Positions 22,675-35,311 of a stretch of 64,000 bases of DNA are shown one piece after another. Made by a program: the position numbers and the translations under genes. The DNA lies in the NCBI GenBank assembly GCA_027627225.1, contig CM051029.1:20820356-20884355 (forward strand). The letters are read 5' to 3'. How positions within the stretch are numbered: the stretch's first letter is position 1; every line of letters begins with the position of its first letter. The notes beneath the pieces were generated by a model. That model searched no databases. It was not told the DNA's origin and saw only the letters and a list, made by a program, of their open reading frames with translations. The stretch is from Congeria kusceri (taxonomy: Eukaryota; Mollusca; Bivalvia; Myida; Dreissenidae).

Positions 22675-23770
22675 AACTGAATTTGCGGACTTTCAAATAT
22701 CAGATTAAAATAACAATACAGCCATCTGCTTATTTGCAAAGACAAAAACTGCAGTAACAAGTGAATTGACACAGATCTTTAAAGCCACACACACGGTGAA
22801 ATTTGAAAAACACGGAATGAACTATTTAAATTTCCTACATCCTAGTATATGAACATCTTTATGTGATATATAAGCTAAATTAAGGCAACATTCTGTTTGA
22901 TAGATAGTGTCTAATACCACATACATCGACGTAAAACTGTTACTGAGGCTTAGTTTCCAAAATGTGCATAGTGGAGACAGGGACTAAATCAGTAAGTCCA
23001 TCGTCAAAAATTGGCATGGTGCTAGAAAACTTACATAAAACACAAGGAAAATTGTTTCGTTACGTCTGGTTGAAAATATAAACAGTATATGAAAATGAAC
23101 TTCTAAAAATACTATATATCTGAAAAAAAATCACGTTTGTGTTTCTTTATGCATTATTGTGTATATTTTTCAAATGTAAAATAAAATGTTAATGTTTATA
23201 CTGATTTTATAACCCTAGGTATGTGCATTTGATGTAGAACATTGTGAGTAGGAAACACTACACTATTCAGTCGTAGTCCCAGATTTATGAAAGTGATCAC
23301 AACTGTCATTTTTGCTTTGAATCTGATGTTTTCATGTTTTCAAGTTTAAACATTTCATAGTTTTAGTAGTTTTTATTTTTATACATTTGTATAATATGGT
23401 TCCATGTATAGCTAGTGTAGTTTAAGACGAATACTAAAATATAAAAGTTTCAATACAATGATAATTGTGCAATGATTACATTAATGCTAAGGAGCCCTTC
23501 GTATTTGAGGCATTATTGTGTTACGCAAAGTCTATGTAATTCCTTTAAAGAGTACACACACAGTTGTTTTTTATCGTCAACAGATTGTCTCTAATATAAG
23601 AACGTTTGAAATATACAGAAACAAAACATTTAATCTTATTACATGTTTACATCGAATTATACAATACAAAATTTGTTTTACAAGCAACGTTACTATGTTT
23701 AATCAGAATAGCAATATATACATGTCAGTATCCTGGATCTGTGAGTTATGTAAAGTTTTAGTTTAATTTT

Positions 23771-23960
23771 GCTTGTATAGTGCATTGTACCTTTAAGTTA
23801 TCTGTATGGTGAAGGACTTGTCATGCTCGTATAGTGCATTGTACCTTCAAGTTATCTGTATGGTGAAAGACTTGTCATGCACGTATAGTACATTGTACCT
23901 TTAAGTTATCTGTATGGTAAACTACTTGTCATGCTCGTATTGTGCACTCTACCTTTAATC
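23771..23960. repeat. 54 bp tandem repeat, about 3.5 copies
   Basis: Units start GCTTGTATAGTGCATTGTAC-like at 23771, 23825, 23879 and 23933, an exact 54-base spacing, with few substitutions. Confidence 0.9.
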
Positions 23961-25202
23961 GATTAATAGTGACATAAATCTAAATACACGTTTATAAGAC
24001 GAACCTAGTTTTGTGTACACTTAACATATAATATAAATGTTTTGTGATAGAATCATAGAATTACTAAGTATATGTTAAGTTATAAATTCGTCATTTTTTT
24101 ATAAGTTTTAATAAAGATTTGATATGTTTCAGCATAAACTTGTCTAGTTAAAAATTGGTTCACATGTGCGTGCATTTTATAAATAAAGGGTGCTTTTGGA
24201 GGATAGTATCACTTTCAATACACATGAAAAATATCCAAATGAAGGGAACTAATTCAGAATTTAGTTGATAACAAACTCTTCATAGTGGTCTCCCTGCTGC
24301 TTTGACCACCGCCGCCATAGGATGCTCATCCGAATTTTGATGAAAGTTTATGAAAATTTAAAAATCGTTATTTTTAATTTAAAACGTGTATTCAATAAAT
24401 ACTGGTTGTAACAGTAGAATTGTATTGTTACTACACACTTAGAATATAACACGTGTGGATTCAACATTATCAAGTTAAAGAAGTTTGAAGAAATATCCTG
24501 TAAATGATCATGTTTAAACATAAAACACTATTTTATGTTATTTATATATCTATAATCTGCAAAAATAACAGTATTCGCTTATGGATGATAAACAGTGATA
24601 TTTATTTATAAAGCCACTATGTTCACATGATATTTCTTCCGGCAGTGAGTTGATAATTCGAACAGATATGTTCGACAATTGTCTCCGACCAAAACTTATT
24701 CCTAGCACGGAAAACACGAAAAAGCGCTAGCTGTTGTCATAATTCGCTGTGCAACTTTTATCTGGCATTATGCTTAATGTGGTGCCTATGTACATTTCGA
24801 AGTGGTTAAAGTGTGTATGCACGATCTTACAACAGATAAAGTGAAATAAGTACAATTTACAAAATAAATTTACTTAACATATATTTCTATTTAAAATGGA
24901 ATACAAGTTAAGAACAAACATTGATTTTTAATGCACAATAAGCTAGTTTCACCAAGTAATGTTTGTCTGTACTCAAATACATGTACCTGCGTTGACTTGA
25001 TAATTAGTTTAGGTTACGCAACACCAATAAACGTTGCAAAAGTGAACACTAGTACTTATTGATTTATTTCATATTGAAAAGTTTCCTTCCTCATTTTATG
25101 TTTGTATGTTTACTTTCAGGTTTATTAATTGATTTTATAATATAAAAAGAGAATCTGGTCAGTGTGGTCGCTTAATACAATGGAAACCTCGCCAATAAAT
25201 TT

Positions 25203-25300
25203 CAAAACGCGGCCAATATGGGCAGAAAACGCGGCCAATATGTAAAAACGCAGCCAATATGTAAAAATGGAGGCAAAGATGTAAAAACGCGGCTAATACG
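25203..25300. repeat. Short tandem repeat (about 21-22 bp, AACGCGGCCAATATG core)
   Basis: The core ACGCGGCCAATATG recurs four to five times with A-rich spacers and increasing divergence. Its CpG-bearing core stands out from the AT-rich surroundings. Confidence 0.75.
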
Positions 25301-25649
25301 AGATTCAGCCAATCTGGATTCAGGACTAGCTCGGCCTTACACAAGATGTCAAGTTTCTGTGACGCCATTTTAAAAACCCTCAGCATAAGTAACTTTGCGC
25401 TTGTTGTTTTTTTAATAAAGTTTTCTACAGGTAGCATTCTCACAAAATAAAGTGAGATTGGACAACATTCGTACGTTTTAATGAATTAAACCGAGTCTAC
25501 TGAAATCCTGACGACGTCGACAATGACACAAAATTAAATCCCTTGAAATATTATTCAATTCAGCGTTTTTTTATATAAATACGATGAAATTATTTATTAA
25601 TACTTGGATTAAAATTGGATTGGATGCACCTCAGAAAGGGAAGTGAATA

Positions 25650-25685
25650 GGCGAGGTAGCTGAGCGTTTGCTCTGTCAGCTCGCC
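25650..25685. other. 36-base GC-rich hairpin
   Basis: GGCGAG at the left end pairs with CTCGCC at the right, and the internal GCTGAGC and GCTC/TCAGC segments also pair. It may be a fragment of a tRNA-derived element (AGGTAGCTGAGCG resembles an A-box region). Confidence 0.5.
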
Positions 25686-26011
25686 AAAATCATCTTCACA
25701 ATGACAATAGAGGATTCAGCTGAAACGAGGCTGGTGGAAGGCTATTGTAAGGAATTTAAAATGTTCTTAGTATAGTAAACAATTTATTATATTTCACATC
25801 TAGTCGTCGTCTTCAACTTTTCATGATTGTATTAAGTATACGCTGGAGCAAACTTAGACTTTTAAATAATAGTCTTAAACCAGCATCGTAGCCACACTGA
25901 GGCAAGCCGAGGCTGCTGCGTCGGCTAAAATTTGCAGACCAAAGAAAAACATTAAAAGTAATATTAATGCATGGGTATAGCATTACGTGTGTTTAACCAT
26001 AAAATGTTACA

Positions 26012-26485
26012 GAGGCATTGTCCTGTTACCGCAGACAAAATGCATTTTGACCATTATAATCTACATTAGAATAACTGAACTAGGATGTAAGTATTAATCT
26101 GAATACACCTGTACAGAACGAATGCAGCGTCAAAGTGACACGGGTAAGATTAACAATGAATTGATATACGAGGCATTGTCCTGTTACCGCAGACAAAATG
26201 CATTTCGACCATTATAATCTACATTAGAATACCTGAACTAGGATGTAACTATTAATCTGAATACACCTGTACAGAACGAATGCAGCGTCAAAGTGACACG
26301 GGTAAGATTAACAATGAATTGATATACGAGGCATTGTCATGTTACCGCAGACAAAATGCATTTTGACCATTATAATCTACATTAGAATACCTAAACTAGG
26401 ATGCAACTATTAATCTGAATACACCTGTACAGAACGAATGCAGCGTCAAAGTGACATGTATAAGATGAACAATGTATTGGTATAC
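26012..26485. repeat. 158 bp tandem repeat, 3 copies
   Basis: GAGGCATTGTCxTGTTACCG starts at 26012, 26170 and 26328, an exact 158-base period. Copies are nearly identical, so the expansion is recent. The third copy ends near 26485. Confidence 0.95.
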
Positions 26486-26830
26486 CATAGTGTTGACATT
26501 CGCTAAAAGAAATCGATTATCATGTTATGACTGCATTTAATGCATGCAGCCACGCGTTAAGATAAGGTTGCATACCTGTATCGTCATGTTACCATGCACT
26601 AGTGTACTACTATAGGAATGAAAACAGTCAGCGCCATTCTATTGTAGGACAATATGCGTTGGGAAATTCAATGGTGTGCAGTGTGTGTTTATAATATTTT
26701 AAATGCAAATACAAAACGAGACCATATTTATGTTGCACTAACTTTTACAGCTTTTAAAAATGTTATCAAACTTAACATTGCAAACAAAACATTTAATGTA
26801 AATATGTAATAATAACCAATATATAATACA

Positions 26831-26853
26831 AATAATAATAATTAATATTATTA

Positions 26854-26889
<36 letters not shown>
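26831..26889. repeat. (ATT)n microsatellite
   Basis: ATT triplet run with one or two interruptions. The Asn-rich antisense frame over it is a repeat artefact. Confidence 0.9.
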
Positions 26890-26892
<3 letters not shown>

Positions 26893-29264
26893 GACTTACA
26901 GTTGGGCGAAGATTGCTGTATAAATTTTTAATTAACAAACTCAAGAGGTGTTTTATTCAAAACTAAACTACAAATAAAGGTTAATTCTGTTTTAAAAAGA
27001 TGGTGATAGAAACATGTTAACCCTTAATTTATGTTTCTGTTCAAATAATTAACATTGCAAAATGTATATGGGCCAATTGTAGATAACTCGCTATTTTATA
27101 AACAAGTCGAAAAATTGGAATTAAACTGTATATCATAATTATGTTGCGATTTAAATTAAGTGCTTGACCCATTGTTAGATTTTATCAACTATCAACATTT
27201 CAATAGTACTGTAATGGAAAGCAAGAGACTTATCTTTGGTGGACGTAATTAACGGAACTGCAGGACGCAATTAGATATATTAATGGTGATGATGAAATAC
27301 ACTTGAAGACGAACTAACCTTCTGCAACAGGGCCGTCTTAACCTATTTTTCATTACAAATAATATGATTGAATATTGATTAAATGCGTAAATACAAACAA
27401 GCTTCAGATCAGATCACTCTATTTTAAGCATGCTCATTAGTTTTGAGAAAAAACAACAGGTAAACGTTTATGCAAGTTGTCTGTAATAAACACATTGTTT
27501 CATAATGTTAGAATAAATATTGCATTATTCTATACAACATAGAAATGCTTTTCTTTGTGATATTGATGACATCCACATTTAGTTTTTATCAATGATGAAC
27601 TTTTTTAAGAAATACTTTTAATGAAAATTGAAGACCACCTCTTATACCAGTCACAAAGCAAATTGAAACTAAAAAGAATGTTTATCAATATCAAAACTTC
27701 AATCATTGGAACATTCGTTGACAGAGCATACAATGGAACAAGTATTTGCTCTAAACATAATGAATGAATAGATTTAATAAACTATACTGAATGCAAACAA
27801 TTTCTGGCCGGCTTATGCCAATTGATTTCGAAAAAGTATTGTGATACTTGATCGTTCAGTTTTATAAACAAATGTTTTATGAAACTGAATTTTGTGAAGA
27901 AAAATTCGGTTAGGCTTAACAAGAAATACCTTTAAAAAAGATATCCGGCGTCTGTTCTTACTTTGCAAATAAGGAATGTAAATTAAACTTCTAGCTTACA
28001 TATTAAAAACAATGTAACTAGGACTAGATCCGAATGGCATGCAATACTCAAATACTAAATAATACTACATGTAGTAGTTTACGCCTCCTAATATGCCATT
28101 ATATATACATTATTATATACGCTACTTCTAAATACATATGTTTTTTTTTAAACATCACCATTTTATATATGATCTACGGTCAATTATAAGGATTATCTAA
28201 TAAAATTAAAACAATATATTCAGCATTACAGAACAAGATGCATATACATCGACAAGAAACTTTATTAAATAGTACACTTCTGTTCGAAGAATGCACGCGC
28301 CTATATATGTTAACATATGTATGGCTAGATAAATCTTGTTGAGTTGCAAAGAGTACATGTATGTCAACAATGATATGTTTCAAGTATCTCACTGACCTGC
28401 AGGCGAGCGAGTGTATGATTATTTCGCTCTCAATGTAGACTATCCCTCTGGTGGGAGACATTTCTTAGATACAATTGATATTTATAGAATAGCCGTGTCT
28501 ATTGTGTACAAATAAAAGAGAACACTCAAATGTAAAATGTGTTCATTTACATCGTTGCAAAATATCAAATCCATTGCTGTTTAACATGCCAAATGTCATG
28601 TCAAATCATTTCAATAGCGTTGCGCATTTACGAAAGCTCTCATGTTGTGCAATCTGCTATTCACTTATTGAATTTGCCATAAATGTTCCAAACCTGTTAC
28701 GAATTCCTCTGATATTTATTGTCTGGATGTTGCACCTGTTCATTTAATATATCACTAGTGTAGTGGTAATTTATTGTAAATTAGCCGACGGAATGTTAGG
28801 ATTTATTCCTTCGGGGACATTTTCACAACATTTGATTGGATATACGGGAAGGTCAAAAGTTAGGATAAACAGCTACGCCGAAAAAGCTGTTTGTTTCCGC
28901 TTACCCCTATTTTCCTCTGCCGAACCTAAAAGTTTTTTGACTATCGATCATTATCATTTTCTGACTTTCGTTAAAAATGGCAGTTTTCGCTAATATGGGG
29001 CTTTTCGGTAATTAGCAAACATTTCGAATTATTATATGTGAGACAGGTGCTTTTGGTAATGACATACCGTAAGGGACAGTTTCTTTGATTGAGGCGTTTA
29101 AACATTTTACATTCAGTCCATTATTCTTACACTGTGTGGTGAATATGTCGCGAAGAAAACAAAGTTTTATTTTACAACGCCCTAGATCTTTTTAGATATT
29201 ACTGTTTGGCCTTATTCGATTGGGTGTGTCGTTGTGGCGGCGTCAACTTTTCGTTACCGCTTTC

Positions 29265-29775
29265 TGACTCGAGAGCGGATTGAGCTATTGTAATGAAACT
29301 TCATTCCTTGCTACATAAAAGCTAGACCACACCTGAGATTACATATGGGATGAGTGGGGTCAAGGTCAAGGTCACCTTTACTAGAAATAGAAAAACAGTT
29401 TCCCCTCAATAACTTGAGAATACATTTTTTATGAAACTTAATATATATATATATACCTTATATCAAGACCTCGCTTGGGGTTGCATATGGGGTTGGTGGG
29501 GTCAACGTCAAAGTCATCGTTAGTAAAATTAGAAAAAATGGTTTCCATTCAATGACTACAGAACGAATTGAGATTCTTTTATGAAACTTACTTAATAGAT
29601 ACCTTATACCGAGCCCTCACTTGGGATCACATATAAGGGGGGGGGGGTTGTCAAGATTACTGTTTATAACAATAGAAAAAAACGGTTTCCTCTCAATAAC
29701 TCGAGTATACAATAAAAATATAGATTTTATATATAGATACCTTATATTGAGGCCTCGCTTAAATTGCATATGGAA
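29265..29775. repeat. About 145 bp diverged tandem repeat, 3-4 copies
   Basis: Repeated blocks contain GGGGTCAAGGTCAAGGTCA-like, TAGAAAAA-GGTTTCC and CTCAATAACTTGAG-like segments. The CAATAACT segment recurs near 29404, 29550 and 29691, and ATGAAACTTA / ACCTTATA boxes recur with it. An inverted or older first copy may begin near 29265. Confidence 0.75.
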
Positions 29776-29864
29776 ACGATGTTGCATATTGTTTATGTTG
29801 GGTCAAGATCAAGAGACGCCGTTTGTTATTACTAATGCGATTGATGGGTTCAATGTCGCCATAA

Positions 29865-30050
29865 GAAAACGAGGTGGCGTAGTAGATATGGTGTCCTACT
29901 AGTTATCATGAGGTCCCGGGTTCGATGGGTATTGGAGCGTTTTCAAGATCTCCCCCAAAGACACTAAGTACTGGTTCTACCCAGGAAACGGACTCGAGAG
30001 TGTCTCTACTAAAATTAGGCTTTCGATGCAATCGAGCTTCAATAAATAGG
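29865..30050 (+). mobile_element. tRNA-derived SINE-like element
   Basis: The head resembles a tRNA: an A-box-like GTGGCGTAGTAGATATGG, then a B box GGGTTCGATGG about 35 bases on. A non-tRNA body follows with CTGGTTCTACCCAGGAAACG, ending in an AT-rich tail near AATAAATAGG. The head is too diverged to be a working tRNA gene. The SINE superfamily was not assigned. Confidence 0.55.
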
Positions 30051-30183
30051 TTTAGACTTCATTTGATAATTACTTTTTCTTGATAAAATGCGTTCTGCTC
30101 AATGACACAATAGTTGATTGAGTTACGGATATTCCGGTAAAACCGTTTTACTTGTATAAACATAATAAAAAGCAATTTATTAA

Positions 30184-30325
30184 CTTAAGTTGTACTTTAG
30201 CGCAATTCCAAGCCATGACCTGCACCAAGTGCATCCAGAACTTTCTTTTTTTATTGTGCCAACTTGTATGCAGTTCATTCGAAAAAATTAGTTTTTGTGG
30301 AATTTCCACATTTCTTCTTTGTTTT
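30184..30325. repeat. Dispersed repeat, copy A
   Basis: Matches 31912-32042 in the same orientation, sharing ACTTAAGTTGTA, GCAATTCCAAGC, ACCAAGTGCATCCAGAACTT and TGGAATTTC blocks with moderate divergence. Confidence 0.75.
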
Positions 30326-30862
30326 AGTTTTATGGGGCACTGTTATCTTCATTGATTTGCTGCTGCTGTGTTTCATTTTGTTTGTCCCAAGCCTGTGTCA
30401 AAAGCTTACATTTAAATGTGTTGAGTCACAAAATGTCACATTGTACATAAGATGTGGATGCAGGGTTAGGCAGGTTTTGTCAAACAATGTAACAATGTTT
30501 TATATGGAATGTAGCAAAATGAATTGTTAATATTGCATGTTTAAATCTCAATCGTGTGAAGTTTACCATTAGACACAAGATAACTTACCTGATTGGGTGT
30601 TTGTTATATCATTATCAAGGTAAAATAACGTCCCCTTTAATGGTGTTTGTAAAATCATTATCAAAGTAAAGCTAACTTCCCTGTATGTGCGTTTGTTAAG
30701 ACATTGTCAAGGTAACGTTACAGTTAACATTCTATAAGATGGTAAACAATACGTAGTTAAATCCCTTGTCTGTGTCAAATGACTGATAGGTAAAAAAGAT
30801 AACAAAAATATGTTTTAATTGATGTTCAGCGCCTGTGGTCATTGTTAAAAATGTAGACTGAG

Positions 30863-30981
30863 CGCCCAAAATACATGACGTGCTGTCATGTATTTTGGGC
30901 GGTAAACTACCAATTCTGCAAATGTATTAGTTTTAAATATGTTCATGTTTAAAACTAATAAATTTGTGGAATTGGTAGTTT
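30863..30981. repeat. Twin adjacent hairpins (17 bp perfect arms, then 34 bp arms)
   Basis: Hairpin 1: arms 30863-30879 and 30885-30901 are perfect inverted copies around a five-base loop (GTGCT). Hairpin 2: arms 30904-30937 and 30948-30981 match at about 31 of 34 positions around a ten-base loop. Only two bases separate them. No coding content. Confidence 0.9.
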
Positions 30982-31911
30982 TGCAAATAATGCACATAAT
31001 TGCCCAAGAGTTCTGCCGTGAATTTCGACTATTGCGGACAAGGGCAACCTAGGCCTGAATGAGTGCAAAATAGCCCACTGACATCAAGGAATCAAACGTT
31101 AAAAAGTTATAATACAGTTACAAGTACCACGGAATTAAATGGCACCACGTTATTTTTGTTCCAAACAATTACACTGCATATGTTCATTAGATTATATTTT
31201 GGCTGTTTGCATTAGGCCGCGTACGTGTGATCCGTCATCCGTGTCTGTGTTCTACATCCGTGTCCGTAACATAATTTTTTTATACAATCTATAAATAGAC
31301 GCTCTCCCATTCGTCCGAACAGCCATCGATGACTGATTATAAAAGTGATGGCCTAAACTCATGTCCTATCGGCTAAAAATATATTTGTGGATTTCCCAAA
31401 ATGTTTACCCATAGAAAATCACACACAGCAACGGGAACCAGAACTATTACCGTGATTCATGTCATATGGGATAAAAATAGATTTGCGGAATTCGTCTTTT
31501 GGTCTCAGACATGTGCATTGGAAACTGTACAAGTAACAGTGACACCAGCACAGCGTTCTTTTCTAATTACATACAACAATGACGCCATTTTGTTGATTTT
31601 CTTGACGTAAACATTGTATGTGTTTCGTTTGATTTAGTAGGTTATTTTTTCGAATTTATCAGAATGTGGTGAGATTAATTGAATAACAGATCGGCATTGG
31701 ATTATAATAAGTTTATCTGCTCGGTAATTTTGCTAGTAAAATATGTATAGATATATAACAAAACATCAGACCAAGTCCATTGGCTATCTAGTTAATAATT
31801 GTAATATAGCTCCAGTTGGAATACGCAGGAATTTTTCCATTTGTCCGTATAAGTGTCCATATAGATCTAATGATAATGTTTTAATGAATAACTGAAAAAG
31901 CAAGGTCTTTA

Positions 31912-32042
31912 CTTAAGTTGTAATTAAGTGCAATTCCAAGCAATGATATTCACCAAGTGCATCCAGAACTTTTTATTTTACTGTGCTGACTATTATGCAT
32001 TCGAAAAATTTGGGTTTCATGGAATTTCTGCATTTCTTGTTT
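31912..32042. repeat. Dispersed repeat, copy B
   Basis: Direct-orientation partner of 30184-30325. The two copies lie about 1.7 kb apart. Confidence 0.75.
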
Positions 32043-32555
32043 AAATGTTAGACTAATGCTTAAAAACTGGATAACACGTATTTGTTATAGAATGGAATAT
32101 TCCGTGGAATTGAACGGAATTTTTTGTCCGAATTCTTAACAATATGATGTGGATGTGATCCTATTTTACCATATAATTATATTTATACTTTGTGCAAAAA
32201 TATAAGCTATCAAAAGTAGGAAAAGAAAGGGCATACAATTGCTAATGAGGAATGCAAAATACTAGTATCACAAATTGCTGATGATAGCTATTTAAAAACA
32301 ATCAATAGAAATCATTGCATCTAACAAAAATGCGCTGTAACGAATAGAACGCATTAAAATGTATATAACCCTTTGTTACTATACTCGGAGCATCATGTTT
32401 CTCGATCCTAATGCTTCTTGAACTATGAACAAGAATACAATTGTAATTGTTTTTGTCAAAGCTACTAATGAATGAAAATTCTTTCAATTTTGTTTTTAAA
32501 CTTTTGTTTCAGCTGCTGCTGAAACTCCTGGCCTCGAGTAATAGCATTAGTAACA

Positions 32556-32666
32556 ATTCACCACAATAACGATTCGACACATAACGATTCGCCACAGTTT
32601 AATGACGAATCGCCAGAGGGTGATAACGATTCGCCACTGTGTGTTCTAACGATTTGCCACAAACTG
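32556..32666. repeat. Short repeat, TAACGATTCGCCAC core
   Basis: The 14-base core recurs four to five times at roughly 20-28 base spacing with substitutions (for example GACGAATCGCCAG, AACGATTTGCCAC). No coding role is evident. Confidence 0.7.
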
Positions 32667-32778
32667 GACGTACGCAATATATATTTCGCCCTGTTGTGCA
32701 ATGTGAATGGATAAATGTTCAAGAAAATCTTAATGAACAGGTGAATTTTGTGCAAATCATCCTTGGCTTATGATTAAT

Positions 32779-33030
32779 TCACCAACGTGAGTCTACTTCG
32801 AGGAGTGTTTTGAGCTGCGCAGCTGTCGAGTCTCTCGCGTTCTTGAAAATGGGATTTTTACAATGATAAATGGGACATTCAGCTCTCAGAGGTGACAATT
32901 GGATGGAGCTCGCACAATGTTCGAGGTGTTCTTGTGGCATTCTTTTGCAAGCTCCACGGGATGACTGGATACCATGCTCGCCTGGTTTTCCGGTGGCTTC
33001 CTTGTAAAAAAATGTGAGACGTTTGTTCAA
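32779..33030 (-). other. Unrecognised GC-richer open segment
   Basis: An open minus-strand stretch of about 83 codons in DNA with more balanced base content than its flanks. It includes HCASSIQLSPLR and ECPIYHCKN. No family was recognised and no splice or start context was seen. It may be an old transposon or gene fragment. Confidence 0.2.
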
Positions 33031-33734
33031 CTGGATGTCTTTTATTTGACTGAAACCGTTTGTTTCTAAACCGTTCTTTGCCCTTTTCTGTAAAATTGTG
33101 TATTTTTATGTTTGTGTTTGTTAAAGTTCATTTGTTTTCCTCTTTTGATAAATATAAATTTAAATATAAATATTGAAGAGGGTATGTACGATCTCATCAA
33201 AATTTCATAGAAAAATATGAAAGTAAAATAAAACCTATAAAACACTGATTAATAACAAACTAGAATAAAAGTTCAGAAGAATTTATATTTGAAAATCCTC
33301 GAAATACTTTAAAATACTTTTCGTCTTCCAGTTGAAAACTCATTCATGTGCATCAGACATGTACACTTTTGGGAAATCCCCAATATTTGTTGCGTGTTGA
33401 CTTAAGTTCGATGCAAATTGTTCATACGAGACATCACGGAGACGTTTTTTGTTTCTCTCACACAAAATTGGAAGTGTCGTATCGGCACAGCGCTATGAAT
33501 AAATGTGTCGTTATCATGAAGTTCATTTTAAAAAACAACAAATGATGTATGGTAAAAATATCTGTTTATTTCTTTTTCTTTTAACTTCCCTTGATTATAT
33601 TCGTCCTCTCATGTGTGTTGTTCAAATTATGAGAAAATGTTCATATGGAAATCGTACATACCCCCTTTCAATGTTTTTATCAAAAAAATATGTTTTTATG
33701 TTTGTGTTGAATTTTCTCACTATGTTGTTTCTTT

Positions 33735-34066
33735 TCTTTCATGCATAATGCTCATCAGAAATAGGCAAAAAGAAATAAACAACATACATTTTACATGTTT
33801 ATACTTATTTTATTAATTAATTAATTTATTTATTAATAATTCTTTTTTTTTTACAAGGCCATGTATAAATGTGAATAAATCTGCTACTGCATTTCTTTGT
33901 GTGTGTTTTTTGTGTGTGACGTCAGCACTGCATGTAAACAACAACAAAAAGTAGTCCCTCATGAATATTAATAAAGGCAACCGGCTTAATCGAAAAATAA
34001 AAGCCTGTCACATGATGCAATTCAGCCAATCAGAACACTGTAAAATGATGAAAATTGTAATTATAT
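33735..34066 (+). repeat. Dispersed repeat family, copy 1
   Basis: Shares with 36660-36945 the blocks ATGCTCATC, AATAGGCAAAAA, AACAACATACATTT, AAAAAGTAG, GGCAACCGGCTTAAT and AATAAAAGCCTGTC-CATGATGCA. Direct orientation with moderate divergence. Copy 1 has an extra AT-rich insert around 33810-33860. Confidence 0.75.
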
Positions 34067-34179
34067 TAAAAATAATTGATATGAAAGATCGAACATTCAC
34101 ACTTAAATCATGTTGTGGATGTGTAAGCGTATTTTGTTATGCGAGTCTCTGATGTTAGTGCAGTGTTTTTAAGCATTAA

Positions 34180-35307
34180 AGCAGCAGTCCAGTAATATGT
34201 TAATAAAAGTAACACTTTTCAGAAATGGTTTATAATGTACATCGTACATCAATATATAAAAACGCATTGAAATCGGTAAAATAATACTGGTTAGCGTGTA
34301 ATTGTCAGACAGTAGTATTATCCGGACGTTTTTAAATATTCGCATTTCGTAACCGCTGTTCGTATTTTATAATCATAATACAAATAAACGTTTATAGTTT
34401 TAGTATGTTTCGTTTAACTTCGAAAATAGTGAGTTTATGGTATGGTAAAACCCCAAATGTTTACGTTGATAGTCTGACACGCATGCAAATGGAGTCTGGG
34501 GAAGTCAAATGACGTGCGCATGCGCGATAAAATCCCAATGTGGGGCTCAGACAGGGTTTGTGGCAGGGTTTTGGCTGTCGGCTCATTATAGCAGACGAAC
34601 TCTGGCAGAACATTATTTAACCTGCTACGACGTTAAGGACGTGCGTAGTAGCTTCATAGATACGTAACGTCTAATAAACTCTTTAAAACGTCATGCTTTC
34701 GTATTTTCTTCAACGCCTTATTTATATTCTCTAGTAATTAGTAAATCATTTGATAGAGTGGTATTATTTTGATATAAATTACACATCTGATTATTTATGT
34801 GTTGTCTAATATAGATTAAATAAAGCATTTCTCCGTATATATCACTGTAAACAAAAATTGTCAGGAACATACAAATGTCAACGTGAAAAAGACCGTGTTT
34901 TATGTACCCCTTTCAGGGCCCCTATTGTTGCGCATGCGCACAAGTGAAACTTATTTTGTTTACATACGCAAACTGGTGATCAACCCAGGATATTACACGC
35001 GAAGATTCATCGTTGAGTTTGTTCATGAATTAAAACCGTCCCAAAATAAATGCATCTTTCGTCCGACAAATACTCGCTCACCAGTAAAGTTTTTGTAAAT
35101 TGTTATCGTACAGTTATCTGCATGCGATAGCTGGTGATGCCTCTGGAGTAAATCAGCGTGTACATACGTGTATATTCCTTTCGTACAAAGCGTTTTTAAA
35201 CATAAACATTATAAAATGCCAATTATTAGTCGAAGTAACGACATTAAAGTTCATTAAACACAACGTCAATTTAAGATGCATATAATTATATTCTATGGAC
35301 TGCGGCT
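34180..35307. mobile_element. TTAA-flanked element with short inverted ends (1.13 kb)
   Basis: Left end AGCAGCAGTCCA and right end TGGACTGCGGCT are inverted copies, and each abuts TTAA (34176-34179 and 35308-35311), as expected for piggyBac-type target duplication. A second copy of the right end is in intron 4 of the receptor. No transposase frame was seen, so it would be non-autonomous. The interior includes GCGCATGCGC palindromes near 34520 and 34933. Confidence 0.6.
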
Positions 35308-35311
35308 TTAA

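Larger units (their letters stand above)
22675..29264. other. Intergenic region with tandem arrays
   Basis: No gene is supported. It contains the separately listed 54 bp array, the 21-22 bp repeats near 25.2 kb, the 36-base hairpin at 25650, the 158 bp array, and an ATT microsatellite. The remainder is AT-rich sequence with no motif. Confidence 0.5.
30051..32555. other. Non-coding stretch
   Basis: Apart from the dispersed repeat pair and the twin hairpins, no gene or element is recognised. Short open frames lack motifs. Confidence 0.45.

Noticed and set aside
25159..25443. Antisense 94-codon frame
   Set aside because: It runs across the short AACGCGGCCAATATG repeats; the repeated AAFLH pattern is a repeat product.
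23771..26485. CRISPR-like regularly spaced repeats
   Set aside because: Units are head-to-tail with no unique spacers, and the DNA is eukaryotic.
29865..29935. A functional tRNA gene
   Set aside because: The A/B-box region is tRNA-like, but the arms do not pair well and a SINE-type body follows.
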